Assembly (NCBI GenBank): GCA_963777625.1
Contig: CAVZRO010000018.1
Coordinates: 219,094-283,093, forward strand
DNA from: DATDIC01 sp963777625
GTDB lineage: Bacteria; Pseudomonadota; Alphaproteobacteria; Acetobacterales; Acetobacteraceae
DNA: 64,000 nucleotides
Direction of reading: 5' to 3'
The notes under the pieces: model-generated
Databases searched by the model: none
Seen by the model: only the letters and a program-made list of their open reading frames with translations
Told to the model about the DNA's origin: nothing
Shown: positions 16,968 to 26,695 of the stretch, one piece after another
Layout of the letters: each line of letters begins with the position of its first letter
Numbering within the stretch: position 1 is the first letter of the stretch
Translations under genes and position numbers: made by a program

Positions 16968-17671
16968 GTGCGGTCCTTGGCGCCGGTGAGGCGCAGGAAG
17001 CGTGCGGCCTGGGTGATGTCGTTGCGGACGGCGGCGCGGCGGGCAGCAGCCTCGGCGTCCTCGCCCCAGAGTTCGGCCTGGTACAACTCGTCAAGGGCGC
17101 CGAGTGCGTAGGCGGCTTCGGCCTCCAGCCGGCCGGCGGCCATCGCAAGGCCTAGCACCAGGCTGCCAAGGGCGGGCACGGCCACGCCCAGGCCGGCCAG
17201 TCCGTACGGGTCGAAGCGGGCGACCACACCGCGCAGGGCGGCGATGGCGCCGCGATGCTGGCGGATCGGAGTAATGCCGGCGGTGACGCGCAGCGGGGCC
17301 TCGAACGTCCCGGCGGCCCAGTCGAGCCAGGGCTGCCACGCCTCCGCCTGGCGGCGCACCAGTGTTTCGGGGGTGTCGGCGCGGTAGCAGAGCAGGTCGC
17401 TCTCGCCGTAGCGGGCGATCGCATCGACGGTAGGCCACGGGTCAGGCGCGATGCGCTCCTGGGCGGTGCCGGCCAGGCGGGTCAGCGGGGTGTCGGCGAA
17501 GGTCAGTTCAGGGCCGGCGGACTGCCATTCCTCGGCGATGGCGCGGGCCAGCGGCTCCGGGCCGATCCGCAGCACCGCGCCGCCCGGCAGACGGAGCGGG
17601 CGGCCGTCGAGCAGGATGGTGAAGCCGGTTTCGCCGGGCTGCATCGCGGCGCTCTGCCAGACGCGCTTCAT
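16964..17671 (-). CDS. ATP12 family F1-ATPase assembly chaperone
   Basis: 235 residues, close to the usual bacterial ATP12 length. In mitochondria ATP12 binds F1 alpha subunits before assembly; the alphaproteobacterial homologue is assumed to do the same. Recognisable segments are ILLDGRPLRLP, IAEEWQSAGPEL, the central SDLLCYRADTPETLVRRQ and the C-terminal LDELYQAELWGED. It is coupled to both neighbours by ATGA overlaps. Confidence 0.88.
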   Translation of the reverse strand: MKRVWQSAAMQPGETGFTILLDGRPLRLPGGAVLRIGPEPLARAIAEEWQSAGPELTFADTPLTRLAGTAQERIAPDPWPTVDAIARYGESDLLCYRADTPETLVRRQAEAWQPWLDWAAGTFEAPLRVTAGITPIRQHRGAIAALRGVVARFDPYGLAGLGVAVPALGSLVLGLAMAAGRLEAEAAYALGALDELYQAELWGEDAEAAARRAAVRNDITQAARFLRLTGAKDRT

Positions 17672-20170
17672 CGGTGCAGCAACTGGCGCAACAGGGCGCC
17701 GGCGTTGGGGAGTTTCGGGGCCGTGGCCGGTGGAGCCGCAGGGTGGGACGCGGGTTGCGACGCGGGTGCCGGGGTGCTGCCGGTGCGGGCCGAGGCGAGT
17801 GCGGCCGCGCAGGAGGGCGCGGTGGCGCCGGGCAGGGTCAGGCCGTTGTGCCCGGTCAGAGCGCCGATCACCGCCTCGACCCCGCCCTGCACGGCGCCGG
17901 ACTGGTTCATCGCCACGTGCGGATCGGCAAAGCCGCCGGTTACGGTGAGCGGGATGGAAATGGCGGTGCCGCCGACCCGGCCCTGCGGATGCAGGTGCAG
18001 GTCGAGGGTCTCGTTGCCGAGATTGAGGGTGCCACTGCCGTCCACGGTGATCAGGGTGGAGTTGAGCAGGAACGGGTTCAACGTGGCCACGCCGTTGCGG
18101 GCAGTGAGCCGGGCAGCGAAGCAGCGTATCTCGCTGGTGCTGCCGCGCTCCACCAGCCCGATCGGGTTGGCATGGGCGATGACCTTGCCGAGCATGGCCT
18201 CCAGAACGCGGTTTTCGATCTGGCCGCTTTGCATGGTGGCGGACAAGGTGCCGTTGAGCGAGGCGGCGATCGCGTGCGGGGTGTCGCCGCTACCGTTGAG
18301 GTCGGCGCTGATATCGACGTTGCCGCGGGCGACACCCGGCTGGCCGGCCAGGACAAGCAATTGCTGCAACGCGGCGGCCGGCGCCTGAAGCTTGATGGCG
18401 ACCGGCGGGGCCGGACGGGTGGCGTCCACCGACAGCGAGAGGTCCAGCGGACCCGCCGGCAGGGTGGCGTGGAATGGTGCGAGCTGAAGCTTGTCGTTCT
18501 GCACCACGAGGTGTCCGGTCACCTGTTTCCAGGTCTCTCCGCCGGTGATCAGCGTGCTGACCGCGAGTGTGACGTCGGCATCCAGCCCGCGCATCTGGTC
18601 GAACGGCAGCTTGCTGTCGGGGATCAGGTGGGTGCTGCGGGCGACAGTTGGTGCTTGGGAGGGCGGCGCTTGGGATTGCGGTGGAGCAACCGCGGCCGAA
18701 CCAGCCGGAGCCTGGGCGGGCGCGGGCCGCGGCTGGGCCGCCCGGACAGCGTCCATGTCAAGCCGGGTCGAGCTGAGCTGGGCATGGATCGACGACGGAG
18801 TAAGGCCGACCGTCGCCGACCCGGACAGGTCGCCCTGGGCGGTGGTGAGCTTCATCGCCTGAAACTGGAGCGGCCCGGTCACGAGCTGGGGCGCGGACAA
18901 GTTGCCCTGGAACGCGACCTGGGTCAGCGCCGGCAAGGGCCGGTGCGCCAGCGGCGAAAGCTTGGAGAGATCGGGGATGCCGCCGGTAACGGCGAGGTCG
19001 AGTCCGGCCAGTGTGGCGGGCTCGGCCAGCGTGCCCTTGAGCGCAAAGGTGCCGCCGCCGGCCTGGGCGGACAGGTCGATCGGGAACGGGCCGGCGGGTT
19101 GGCCGGTCAGCAGCCGGGAGGCGGCGCCGAGCGTGGCCACGACGCTGACCGGTGTACCGGCAAAGCTGCCGCTGCCGGTCAGATGGAGCTGGCTGGTCCA
19201 TGGCCGGGGCGTCGAAGGTCAGCTTCTCCAGCTTCAGTCCGGCCACCAGCGACGACAAGTCGGCCGCGCCGGCGCGCAGCGTCAGCGCGGAGACCAGCGG
19301 CAACCCGCCGGTATCGGCGACATGGGCGGAGAAAGCGACGTCATGCAGCGGCGGCAGGCCGGCTTTCGGCGCAAAAGGGGCCAGCGCGGCGAGATCCGGA
19401 ATGGTGGCGTTCAAGGTGACCGCGTAGCCGTGACCCTGCATCGGCTGCGCGACGCTGCCGGCGACGGTCACGCTGGCGTCGGCGGCGTGCAGCGTCGCCT
19501 GCACTGGCCAGCCGGATGGGGCGGGTGGCGCTTGCAGCGCGTCCAGCGAGCCGGTCTGGGCCGTGACGGTGAAGGGCAGGCCGTTCACCACGGCGTCCGC
19601 GGTCAGGTGGACGGGTGCTCCAGCAGGGGCCGCGGCGCGCAGGGTCTTGAGCTGGATGGCCGCGATATGGCCGGTGCGGTCGTCCCGGTAGGCCAGGACG
19701 CCGTCATCAATACGCAGGTCGTTGACGGCGAATTCGGACACACCGCGCTGACGGGAGGCGGTCGGTGGCTGCGGGGTGGTGGAGGGTGTCGCGGGACGTG
19801 CGAACTGCCAGTTGGTGGCGCCCGCGGCGGTGCGTTCGAGCAGAATGTCGGGATGGACGAGGATCAGCCGGCCGATCTCAACCCGGCCCCGAAGCAGCGG
19901 CAGCAGGCCGAGCTGAACATCGACCGCCTGGATGCGGGCCATGTCGGGGCGGGAGAAGCCGGGCGGATTGGCCAGGGCGGCGTCGCGCACCTCGATGGTG
20001 GGATGGAGGGAGAATTTCAGGCCAATCGGCCCGTTCAGCGCCAGGGTGCGGCCGGTGGCGGCCTGCACGGCGGCGGCGATCCGCGGCTTGTAGCTGTCGG
20101 CGCGAAAGGTCGCGATGAAGATGACGATCGCCGCCACGAAAACGCCGATCAACACGACGATTCCGCTCAA
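17668..20170 (-). CDS. AsmA family protein, frameshifted as sequenced
   Basis: One N-terminal membrane segment (GIVVLIGVFVAAIVIFIAT) anchors a large periplasmic beta-rich domain, typical of AsmA-like proteins implicated in lipid transfer or outer-membrane homeostasis. The frame breaks at 19198-19199. Removing one G makes DAPAMTSQLHLTGSGSFAG continuous and gives ~834 residues ending LLRQLLHR. The start is uncertain: the TTG at 20170 gives MSGIVV, and the frame is open further upstream through basic residues without an ATG. It follows rluC on the same strand. Confidence 0.8.
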
Positions 20171-20239
20171 GATCCGGCGAAGCCAACGGCGTCGGCGCCT
20201 CGGTCGGTCGATCAGGAGGAGACTCTCAACTCGGTGGGG

Positions 20240-21223
20240 TCAACTTCGGTGGGGCGGTTGCGGCGGTGGAGCGGTAAAGCCCAGAGTGTCGAAGGTCTCC
20301 GCCATGTGGGGCGGCAGGGGGGCTTCCGCGACCAACGTTCCGCCATCGGGGTGCGGCAGGCGTAGTTGGCGGGCGTGCAGGTGAAGCACGCTGGGCAAGC
20401 CGGAGACGGTGGCGGCGAAGGCGCCGTTCTGGTCGGGCTGGGCGTATTTCACGTCACCCAGAATAGGGGCGCCGATCGCCACGCAATGCACACGGAGTTG
20501 GTGGGTGCGGCCGGTCAGCGGCGACAGCTCCAGCCAGGCGAGCTTGCCGGCGTGATCGAGCGTGCGGTACTCGGTGATGGCGCGGGCGGCGTCGGGGTCG
20601 GACGGGTCGGCGGGGGCGGTGCGTTCGCCGCGGGCGCCGCCGATGCGCTTCAGCGGCAGGTCGATGCGGCCTTCCGGGGGGATCGGGCGGCGCGTGACCA
20701 CGGCCCAATAGGTCTTCTCCACGTTGCGGCCGCGGAAGGCGGCGGCGAGCTTGGCGGCGGCGCCTGGGGTGCGGGCGAGCAGCAGCAGGCCGGAGGTGTC
20801 GCGGTCGAGGCGGTGGACCAGGCGCGGGCGGTCGGTGGCGCCGAAGCGCAGCGCGTCCAGCCAGGCATCGAGATGACGGGTGAGGCCGGGACCGCCCTGC
20901 ACGGCGAGGCCGCTGGGCTTGTTGAGCAGGATCAGGCGGTCGTCGCGGTAGAGGACGAGGTCTTGCAGGTGGCGGGCGATTTCGGGCTCCGGGGGCGTGG
21001 CCGGTTTGGGCTGCTTGGGTTGGTCGGGGAGGGGCGGGATGCGGATGGCCTGGCCGGGGATGAGGCGGGTTGCGGCCTCCGCGCGGTGGCCGTCCACACG
21101 GATCTGGCCGGTGCGGCAGAGCTTCTGGATGGCGCTCTGCGGCAGGCCGGGAAAGTGGCGGCGGAACCAGCGATCGAGGCGGATATCGCCTTCATCGGTG
21201 GTGACGGTCAGGGATGGCGGCAT
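20240..21223 (-). CDS. rluC: RluA-family pseudouridine synthase (RluC-like)
   Basis: 327 residues. An N-terminal S4 RNA-binding domain (RLDRWFRRHFPGLPQSAIQKL) is followed by the catalytic motif HRLDRDTSG, whose Asp is the nucleophile. LTGRTHQLRVHC is a second family motif. It probably modifies 23S rRNA uridines, as RluC does; RluD-like specificity cannot be ruled out. First gene of the operon running toward acyP. Confidence 0.88.
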   Translation of the reverse strand: MPPSLTVTTDEGDIRLDRWFRRHFPGLPQSAIQKLCRTGQIRVDGHRAEAATRLIPGQAIRIPPLPDQPKQPKPATPPEPEIARHLQDLVLYRDDRLILLNKPSGLAVQGGPGLTRHLDAWLDALRFGATDRPRLVHRLDRDTSGLLLLARTPGAAAKLAAAFRGRNVEKTYWAVVTRRPIPPEGRIDLPLKRIGGARGERTAPADPSDPDAARAITEYRTLDHAGKLAWLELSPLTGRTHQLRVHCVAIGAPILGDVKYAQPDQNGAFAATVSGLPSVLHLHARQLRLPHPDGGTLVAEAPLPPHMAETFDTLGFTAPPPQPPHRS

Positions 21224-21339
21224 GCGGCTTTATATCAGTGGCGGGTGGGGGTGTCCTGGGGATGCGGCGTTGCTGCTTGCGGTGAGGAGGACTGGCTCAG
21301 GATGCCGACGTTGCGCACGCCGGCAGTGATGGGCGCGTG

Positions 21340-22113
21340 TCAGCCCTTGATTCGGCTCATGGCCTGCTTGAATGCTCCATGCAGCACCTCGGCCTCGCTG
21401 GAATAGGCGAGCAGCAGGGCGCCGGCTTGCTTCCACTGAAGCGCCTGCTCCTGGCTCGACGCCAGCATCGCGCAGGTCTTGCCATGCTTGCGCGCGGCCG
21501 CCAGGATCAGGTCGCGCTTTTCATCCAGCACCCGGCGCTCATCGGCGGTTCCAAACACGCCAAGGTCCTGGGCGAGATCGGCCGGGCCGAGCGTCAGAGC
21601 GTCGATGCCGTCCATCGCTGCGATGGCATCCAGATGATCGAACGCGCCGGCCGTTTCCAGCATGACGGTGACGAAGACCTGGCGGTTGGCGAAGGCACGG
21701 CGCTCCGCCGCGCTGGTTCCGGATTCAAATTCCGTGGCAGGGGTGAAGCCGCCGTTTCCGCGCAGTCCCATCGGCGCATAGCGAGAGGCGGCGACGATCT
21801 CCGCCGCATGGTCCGCAGTCTCGACCTGTGGACAGTGCAGGTTCCATACGCCGACATCGAGCAGGCGGGTAATCCATTCTCGATTGGCTTTCGGCGGGCG
21901 CACGGCGATCGGAAAGTCGATGGCGCGCGCGACCAGCGCGAAATCGGCGATCGTCTCCATGGAGGGCGAGGAATGCTCGATATCCACGCGCGCGAAATCC
22001 AGTCCCGCCGATTTCAGCAACTGCAGGATGGCGGGGTTGCGGGCCATGTTGACCCAGGTGCCGATTTGCAACTCGCCTCGTTCGACGCCGGCGCGCATGG
22101 GATTTGGCCGCAT
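21340..22113 (-). CDS. HpcH/HpaI family aldolase (copy 1)
   Basis: 257 residues, class II pyruvate-type aldolase. The motif VDIEHSSPS contains the catalytic His, and VMLETAGAF and LGPADLAQDLG supply the metal-binding Glu and Asp. It should cleave 2-oxo-4-hydroxy acids to pyruvate plus an aldehyde. I start at 22113 because a good GGAGG lies about eight bases upstream; the upstream extension is not conserved. It is divergent from the second aldolase at 22442. Confidence 0.85.
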   Translation of the reverse strand: MRPNPMRAGVERGELQIGTWVNMARNPAILQLLKSAGLDFARVDIEHSSPSMETIADFALVARAIDFPIAVRPPKANREWITRLLDVGVWNLHCPQVETADHAAEIVAASRYAPMGLRGNGGFTPATEFESGTSAAERRAFANRQVFVTVMLETAGAFDHLDAIAAMDGIDALTLGPADLAQDLGVFGTADERRVLDEKRDLILAAARKHGKTCAMLASSQEQALQWKQAGALLLAYSSEAEVLHGAFKQAMSRIKG

Positions 22114-22441
22114 GGCCAGTTTCCCTCCAATGAGAGTTGTTGCGAGCAGGGAGAGCGGCTGATCCGTCGCGTGCCGCATGTCAAGCGGCCTCGGGGCTTC
22201 AGTAGTGCGTCACATTGATTTTCGGGTTTGGGTGGAGAGCGGACCGGCGGCTTCGGATGCGCAATGCTGAATGGCTGACACTGACACTCATCGAGGCGAC
22301 CCTCGTCGAGGCGATCCTGGTCTGGATAACTCATAGGCTGCGCCGCTTCGCCAATGTGCGATAATGGGGTGCACCGACGTGCCCGTCGCCGTTGGTTGGT
22401 TGAACGGGCGCGAAAGCTACCGTGGGAGGAATCGACGCCAG

Positions 22442-23191
22442 ATGAACGCCATCAAGGACTCCATCAAGTCAGGTAGGACCGTCGTCGGGACGGCCGGGGC
22501 ACCGAACGTCGACGTGTCGATCCTGGCCGACGCCGGGTACGACTTCCTGCTGTTCGACACCCAGCACTCCCCTTGGGAGATCAAGCAGCTGCAGCCGTCG
22601 ATCCAGGCGATGCGCGGCAAGCAGGCGGCGCCGGTAGTGCGCGTCGCCGCCAACGAGGCGTATCAGATCTGCTTCGCGCTTGACGCCGGGGCGCGGGGCA
22701 TCATTGCGCCGATGGTCAACACCCGCGCGGAGGCGGAGGCAATGGTGCGCGCCTGCCGCTATTTTCCCCTCGGCAACCGCAGCAACGCCGGAGTGCGCGG
22801 CGAGTGGGGCGAGTTCAAGAATTACCGCGACTACCTCGATGCGGTGAACAACGAACTCGTCGTCGTGCCGATGATCGAGACCAACCAGTCGCTGGAGAAT
22901 CTCGATGCCATCGCCTCGGTCCCGGGCGTCGACGTCCTGCTGATCGGCCCGTCCGATCTTTCGATCGAGCTGGGGGTGCCGCTCGACTACCAGTGCGACA
23001 TCTATCAGCGAGCGCTCGATAAAATCGCGGCGACCGCCGCGAAACACGGCATCACCGCCGGGATGTATTTCATCCCGCCCGGGATGGACCCGAACTTCTT
23101 CGTCCAGAAGGGGTTCAAGTTCTTCACCATGCCGTGGGGCCCCTGGGCGACGGCCGGGATCCAGAACGCCCTGGCCGGGATCGAGCGCTAA
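22442..23191 (+). CDS. HpcH/HpaI family aldolase (copy 2)
   Basis: 249 residues; start at MNAIKDSIKSG with GGGAGGA upstream. The aldolase barrel is evident from PMIETNQSLENLDAI and LLIGPSDLSIELG. The usual D-x-E-H motif reads FDTQHSPW, so the Glu before the catalytic His is Gln. The sequence branch differs from copy 1, so the two are not a recent duplication. The substrate is unknown; the neighbouring dehydrogenases suggest carboxylate catabolism. Confidence 0.85.
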   Translation: MNAIKDSIKSGRTVVGTAGAPNVDVSILADAGYDFLLFDTQHSPWEIKQLQPSIQAMRGKQAAPVVRVAANEAYQICFALDAGARGIIAPMVNTRAEAEAMVRACRYFPLGNRSNAGVRGEWGEFKNYRDYLDAVNNELVVVPMIETNQSLENLDAIASVPGVDVLLIGPSDLSIELGVPLDYQCDIYQRALDKIAATAAKHGITAGMYFIPPGMDPNFFVQKGFKFFTMPWGPWATAGIQNALAGIER

Positions 23192-23397
23192 CGACGTCGA
23201 TGCGGGCGGTCTGGCAAACAGCCGAACCGCCCAGCGCGCGCCGCTGATCAGTTGTTCCGCCACGCCGGTGTCCACGACGAACTCAGATAGAGCACACTGG
23301 CTGCTGTCGACTGGATGTAACCGCGGCTGGAACGTTCGACAGGAGCGCTGAGCCGGCTGACAGACAGCTCGGCGAACAACCGCTTTCGGGACAAGTC

Positions 23398-24186
23398 ATG
23401 ACACAGAGAGACAACTGGGGCTGGCAAGCCCGTATCGGCATGTTCATCGTCGGCAGTGAAGTCGTGCCCGAGGCCGAGTGGTGGGCGATGGTCCCGCTGA
23501 ATGTGTCGGTGCATGCTGCGCGAGTAACCGCTCGGGCGCCCTGGGCGCGCTGGCGCGACGACCGCAGCGGGGTGGAGTTGGAAGATGACCTGCTGCGCGG
23601 CTGCCGGCAGTTCGCACCGATGTGCCTGTCGGCGGTCGTGGTTGGCCACAGCTCCAGCAGCATCCTGGGTGGCCCACAGTGGGACGAAGCGGTCGTGGAA
23701 ACGCTGTCGCGGGAACTCGGCGGAGGGGTGGCGGTGACCACCAACGGGCTGGACTGTGCGGCGGCGCTGCAGGCGAGCGGCGTAAATCGTCCATTCCTGG
23801 TATTTCCGCCCTGGTTCGACGATAGCCTGGTGGCGGCGGGTGTTCGGGACTGGTGCGCACGCGGGACCAAGCCGGCGGGGCATCTGCGTTATGATCCCGG
23901 CCGACAATGGCGCGACGTGCCACCTGGCGAGCTGTATCGGCAGGGTATGGGCATCGAGCAAGCGATCGAACCGCTGTACCAGCAGGTGCGAGTGGCCTGC
24001 CCGCAGGAGGCGGATGGCGTCCTGATCGCCGGCACTGGGTTTCGTTGCGTGGGTATTCTCGATGCGCTGGAGCGCGACCTGCAACGTCCCGTCGTCTCGG
24101 CGAACCAAGCCAGCCTGTGGCATTGCCTCCGCCTATCCGGCGTACGCACGCCGGTCGGCGGTTACGGAAACCTGCTCCGTCTCTGA
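23398..24186 (+). CDS. Asp/Glu-racemase superfamily protein, maleate isomerase/arylmalonate decarboxylase-like
   Basis: 262 residues. The C-terminal half has GTGFRCVGILDALE with C217 followed by PVVSANQASLWHCLR, as in maleate cis-trans isomerase and arylmalonate decarboxylase. The first catalytic Cys position of racemases and isomerases appears replaced by Ser (VVVGHSSSSI), leaving one active Cys as in arylmalonate decarboxylases. A decarboxylase on a malonate-like substrate is a plausible inference. It starts 206 bases after the aldolase on the same strand. Confidence 0.7.
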   Translation: MTQRDNWGWQARIGMFIVGSEVVPEAEWWAMVPLNVSVHAARVTARAPWARWRDDRSGVELEDDLLRGCRQFAPMCLSAVVVGHSSSSILGGPQWDEAVVETLSRELGGGVAVTTNGLDCAAALQASGVNRPFLVFPPWFDDSLVAAGVRDWCARGTKPAGHLRYDPGRQWRDVPPGELYRQGMGIEQAIEPLYQQVRVACPQEADGVLIAGTGFRCVGILDALERDLQRPVVSANQASLWHCLRLSGVRTPVGGYGNLLRL

Positions 24187-24495
24187 TCGGAATATGATGG
24201 ATCCGGACTTGCTTCCGGGAAGTACCTGCCCTGGTTGATGATCCGGCGGATGCAAGCTCCGCGGTTCAATCTGATTGAATGTCGGCTTCAGCGACTGGTT
24301 GATCGGATCGCGAGCGCCCGACGTGGGTCGAAACCCGAAATTTGAACTGAGACACTGCCGGGCCTCCACCCGAATAATCCCCCCTGGGACCGCGGCAAAC
24401 GCTGTGCCTTGCAATCCATCCGTTTTGCCGGGTGTGGCTCGCCGGCCCACAGGCTCTACACTGGCGCTGCCACATCCAACCGGAGACCATCGCAT
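24187..24495. other. Intergenic stretch without a recognised gene
   Basis: 309 bases between the decarboxylase-like and Rap1a-like genes. I see no convincing coding frame, terminator hairpin with a T run, or repeat copy. Short frames on both strands are basic and low in conservation signals. Confidence 0.4.
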
Positions 24496-24867
24496 ATGAC
24501 GCGCTATGTCCCCGCCGCCGCTGCCATCGCGCTTTTCCTCCTACCCGCTGCTGCCTCGGCGCAACGCACCATCGATCTGCACGCCCGTACCGCCGGCGAA
24601 CTGGCGCAGCTTTGCTCGGCCAACCCGCGCGATCCGCGTGGCGCCGCGGAAGTCAACTACTGTCACGGGTTCGCGCAAGGCGCGGCGGACGTGTTGCTGG
24701 AAACGGCTGGCGGCACCAAGCCGTTCTGCTTTCCCAACCCGGCGCCCACCCGCACCGCGACGCTCGCGCAGTTCGTGGAATGGGTCCGGGCGGTCCCGGA
24801 TCACGCCAGGTTGCCGGCATCCCGCGGCCTGGCTCAGTTCCTGGGTGAGCGGTACCCCTGCAAATAG
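24496..24867 (+). CDS. Small exported protein with Rap1a/Tai-like domain
   Basis: 123 residues with a signal peptide ending AAASA. The mature part has LCSANPRDPRGAAEVNYCHGFAQGAADVL, the two-cysteine pattern of the Rap1a/Tai fold, known from periplasmic immunity proteins against type VI amidase effectors. No effector gene is adjacent, and many alphaproteobacteria carry such solitary copies, so an immunity role is not demonstrated. Confidence 0.65.
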   Translation: MTRYVPAAAAIALFLLPAAASAQRTIDLHARTAGELAQLCSANPRDPRGAAEVNYCHGFAQGAADVLLETAGGTKPFCFPNPAPTRTATLAQFVEWVRAVPDHARLPASRGLAQFLGERYPCK

Positions 24868-24939
24868 CATGGGCACTCTTGCCCCCATTCCGCCAACCCC
24901 GTTCAATGCCCGCCCACAGACGAACGGGAGGTCCAGCCG

Positions 24940-25701
24940 ATGCCGAAGCTCGCGGGAAAAATCGCCTGGGTGACGGGCGCCGGCAGCGGCATTGGCGAAG
25001 CCGCCGCTCTCGCGCTCGCTGACGAGGGCGCCACTATCGTCCTCACCGGACGCCGGCAGGATCCGCTGGAACACGTGGCCGGGAAGATCCGCGAAAGAGG
25101 CGGCACGGCCCACGTGCAGCGTGCCGATCTGATGCAATCGTCACAGGTGCAGAAGGTCGGCGCCTTCATCAAGGACACGCTCGGCCGGCTGGATATTCTG
25201 GTGAACAATGCCGGGCTGAATATCGTCGATCGGCACTGGAGCAAGCTCACGCCGCACGGCATCGATGAGGTGGTGCACGGCAATCTCTCGTCCGCCCTCT
25301 ATTGTGTCACGGTCGCGCTGCCGATGATGCGCGCACAGAAGGACGGACTGCTGATCCACACCGCCTCCATGGCCGGTCGTTTCATCGGCGGCTTCAGCGG
25401 CCCGATCTACACCGCCGCCAAACACGGCGTCGTGGCGATGAGCCACAGCATCAATATGGAGGAATGCGTCAACGGCATCCGCTCCACCGTCATGCTGCCC
25501 GGCGAGGTTGCCACGCCGATCCTGGACAAGCGTCCCAACCCGGTCAGCAAGGAAGACCGCGCGCGCATGGTGCAGGCGGAGGATTGCGGTGATCTGGTGC
25601 GCTATATCGCCTGCCTGCCGCCTCATGTGGTGATCAACGAGGTGATGATCGCACCCACCTGGAATCGCAGCTACGTCGCCAACCTCCAGCGCAAGCTCTG
25701 A
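24940..25701 (+). CDS. Short-chain dehydrogenase/reductase (SDR)
   Basis: 253 residues with TGAGSGIGEAAA for NAD(P), NNAGLNIV, a catalytic Ser in HTASMAGR and YTAAKHGV for Tyr and Lys. GRRQDPLEHVAGK suggests NADP preference through the basic residue after beta strand 2 (inference). It is followed after ten bases by a 2-hydroxyacid dehydrogenase, forming a small operon through 27274. Confidence 0.88.
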   Translation: MPKLAGKIAWVTGAGSGIGEAAALALADEGATIVLTGRRQDPLEHVAGKIRERGGTAHVQRADLMQSSQVQKVGAFIKDTLGRLDILVNNAGLNIVDRHWSKLTPHGIDEVVHGNLSSALYCVTVALPMMRAQKDGLLIHTASMAGRFIGGFSGPIYTAAKHGVVAMSHSINMEECVNGIRSTVMLPGEVATPILDKRPNPVSKEDRARMVQAEDCGDLVRYIACLPPHVVINEVMIAPTWNRSYVANLQRKL

Positions 25702-25711
25702 AGGACCGATC

Positions 25712-26692
25712 ATGCCGACCAACCGCAAGAAAGTGCTGGTGCCCAGTACGATGGGCAAGGAAGGCGTTGCGCTGCTGAGCGCGCGCGACGACATCGAGGT
25801 GCGGACCTACCCGGGCACGATCGGCCAATCCGATCTGTTGCCGCTGCTTGCCGATGCTGCCGGCATCGCGCTGGGCGGGACACCATACCGCCAGACGGAG
25901 CTGAATGCTTCGCCGCACATGGAGGTGGTTGCGCGCATCGGCGTCGGCTACGACGCGGTGGAGGTGCCGGCGCTGACCGTCCGGCGCGTTCCGCTGATGG
26001 TTGCCGGTACCTCCAACTCCACCAGTGTCGCCGAGCATGCGCTCTATTTGATGATGACGCTCGCCAAGCGCGGGCCGGCCATGGATCGCAAGGTGCACAA
26101 CGGGCAATGGGCCGATCGGCACGAAGGCCTGCCGACGGAGGTTGCCGGTAAAACGGTTCTGGTCGTCGGCTTCGGCCGGATCGGCACGCGGTCAGCAAAG
26201 CGCTGTGCCGGATTCGATATGCAGGTGCTGGTCCACGACCCCTACGTTCCTGCGGAAACGATCCGTGCCGCCGGATATGAACCGGCCGCCGATCTCGACG
26301 CCGCCTTGCCGCGGGTGGATTTCGTAACCATCCATTGCCCGAAGAACCCGGAAACGATCGGTCTGTTCAACGCTGCTCGGCTGCGGCGGATGAAGCGTGG
26401 CGCATTCATCGTGAACACTGCGCGCGGCGGCATCATCGACGAGCCGGCCTTGCATGAGGCGCTGACGACAGGGCACCTCGCCGGAGCCGGACTGGACGTG
26501 TTCGAGGCGGAGCCGACCCCGGTTGCAAACCCGCTGCTCAAGTTGGACAGCGTGATCGCATCCCCCCACATGGCGGGGGTGACCACCGAGTCGGTTGCCG
26601 GAATGGCGCGCGTGACGGCGGAAAACATTCTCAGCGTGCTCGACGGGAAGCCGAATCGCGGGAATGTGATCAACCAGGAGGTACTGGACTGA
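25712..26692 (+). CDS. D-isomer-specific 2-hydroxyacid dehydrogenase
   Basis: 326 residues. It carries the NAD-binding motif VVGFGRIGTRSAKR, the catalytic Arg in NTARGGIIDE, a Glu in the AGAGLDVFEAEP region and the catalytic His in SPHMAGVT. It reduces 2-oxo acids or oxidises D-2-hydroxy acids; phosphoglycerate dehydrogenase-like paralogues are common, so the substrate is not fixed. It lies between an SDR and an AhpD-like gene. Confidence 0.88.
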   Translation: MPTNRKKVLVPSTMGKEGVALLSARDDIEVRTYPGTIGQSDLLPLLADAAGIALGGTPYRQTELNASPHMEVVARIGVGYDAVEVPALTVRRVPLMVAGTSNSTSVAEHALYLMMTLAKRGPAMDRKVHNGQWADRHEGLPTEVAGKTVLVVGFGRIGTRSAKRCAGFDMQVLVHDPYVPAETIRAAGYEPAADLDAALPRVDFVTIHCPKNPETIGLFNAARLRRMKRGAFIVNTARGGIIDEPALHEALTTGHLAGAGLDVFEAEPTPVANPLLKLDSVIASPHMAGVTTESVAGMARVTAENILSVLDGKPNRGNVINQEVLD

Positions 26693-26695
26693 CCG

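Noticed and set aside
17674..19419. Long Gly/Arg-rich open frame on the plus strand
   Set aside because: Mirror of the asmA coding strand in GC-rich DNA; composition typical of a shadow frame.
24496..24867. Type VI immunity locus around the Rap1a/Tai-like gene
   Set aside because: No effector, VgrG, Hcp or PAAR gene lies nearby; kept only as a family-level call.
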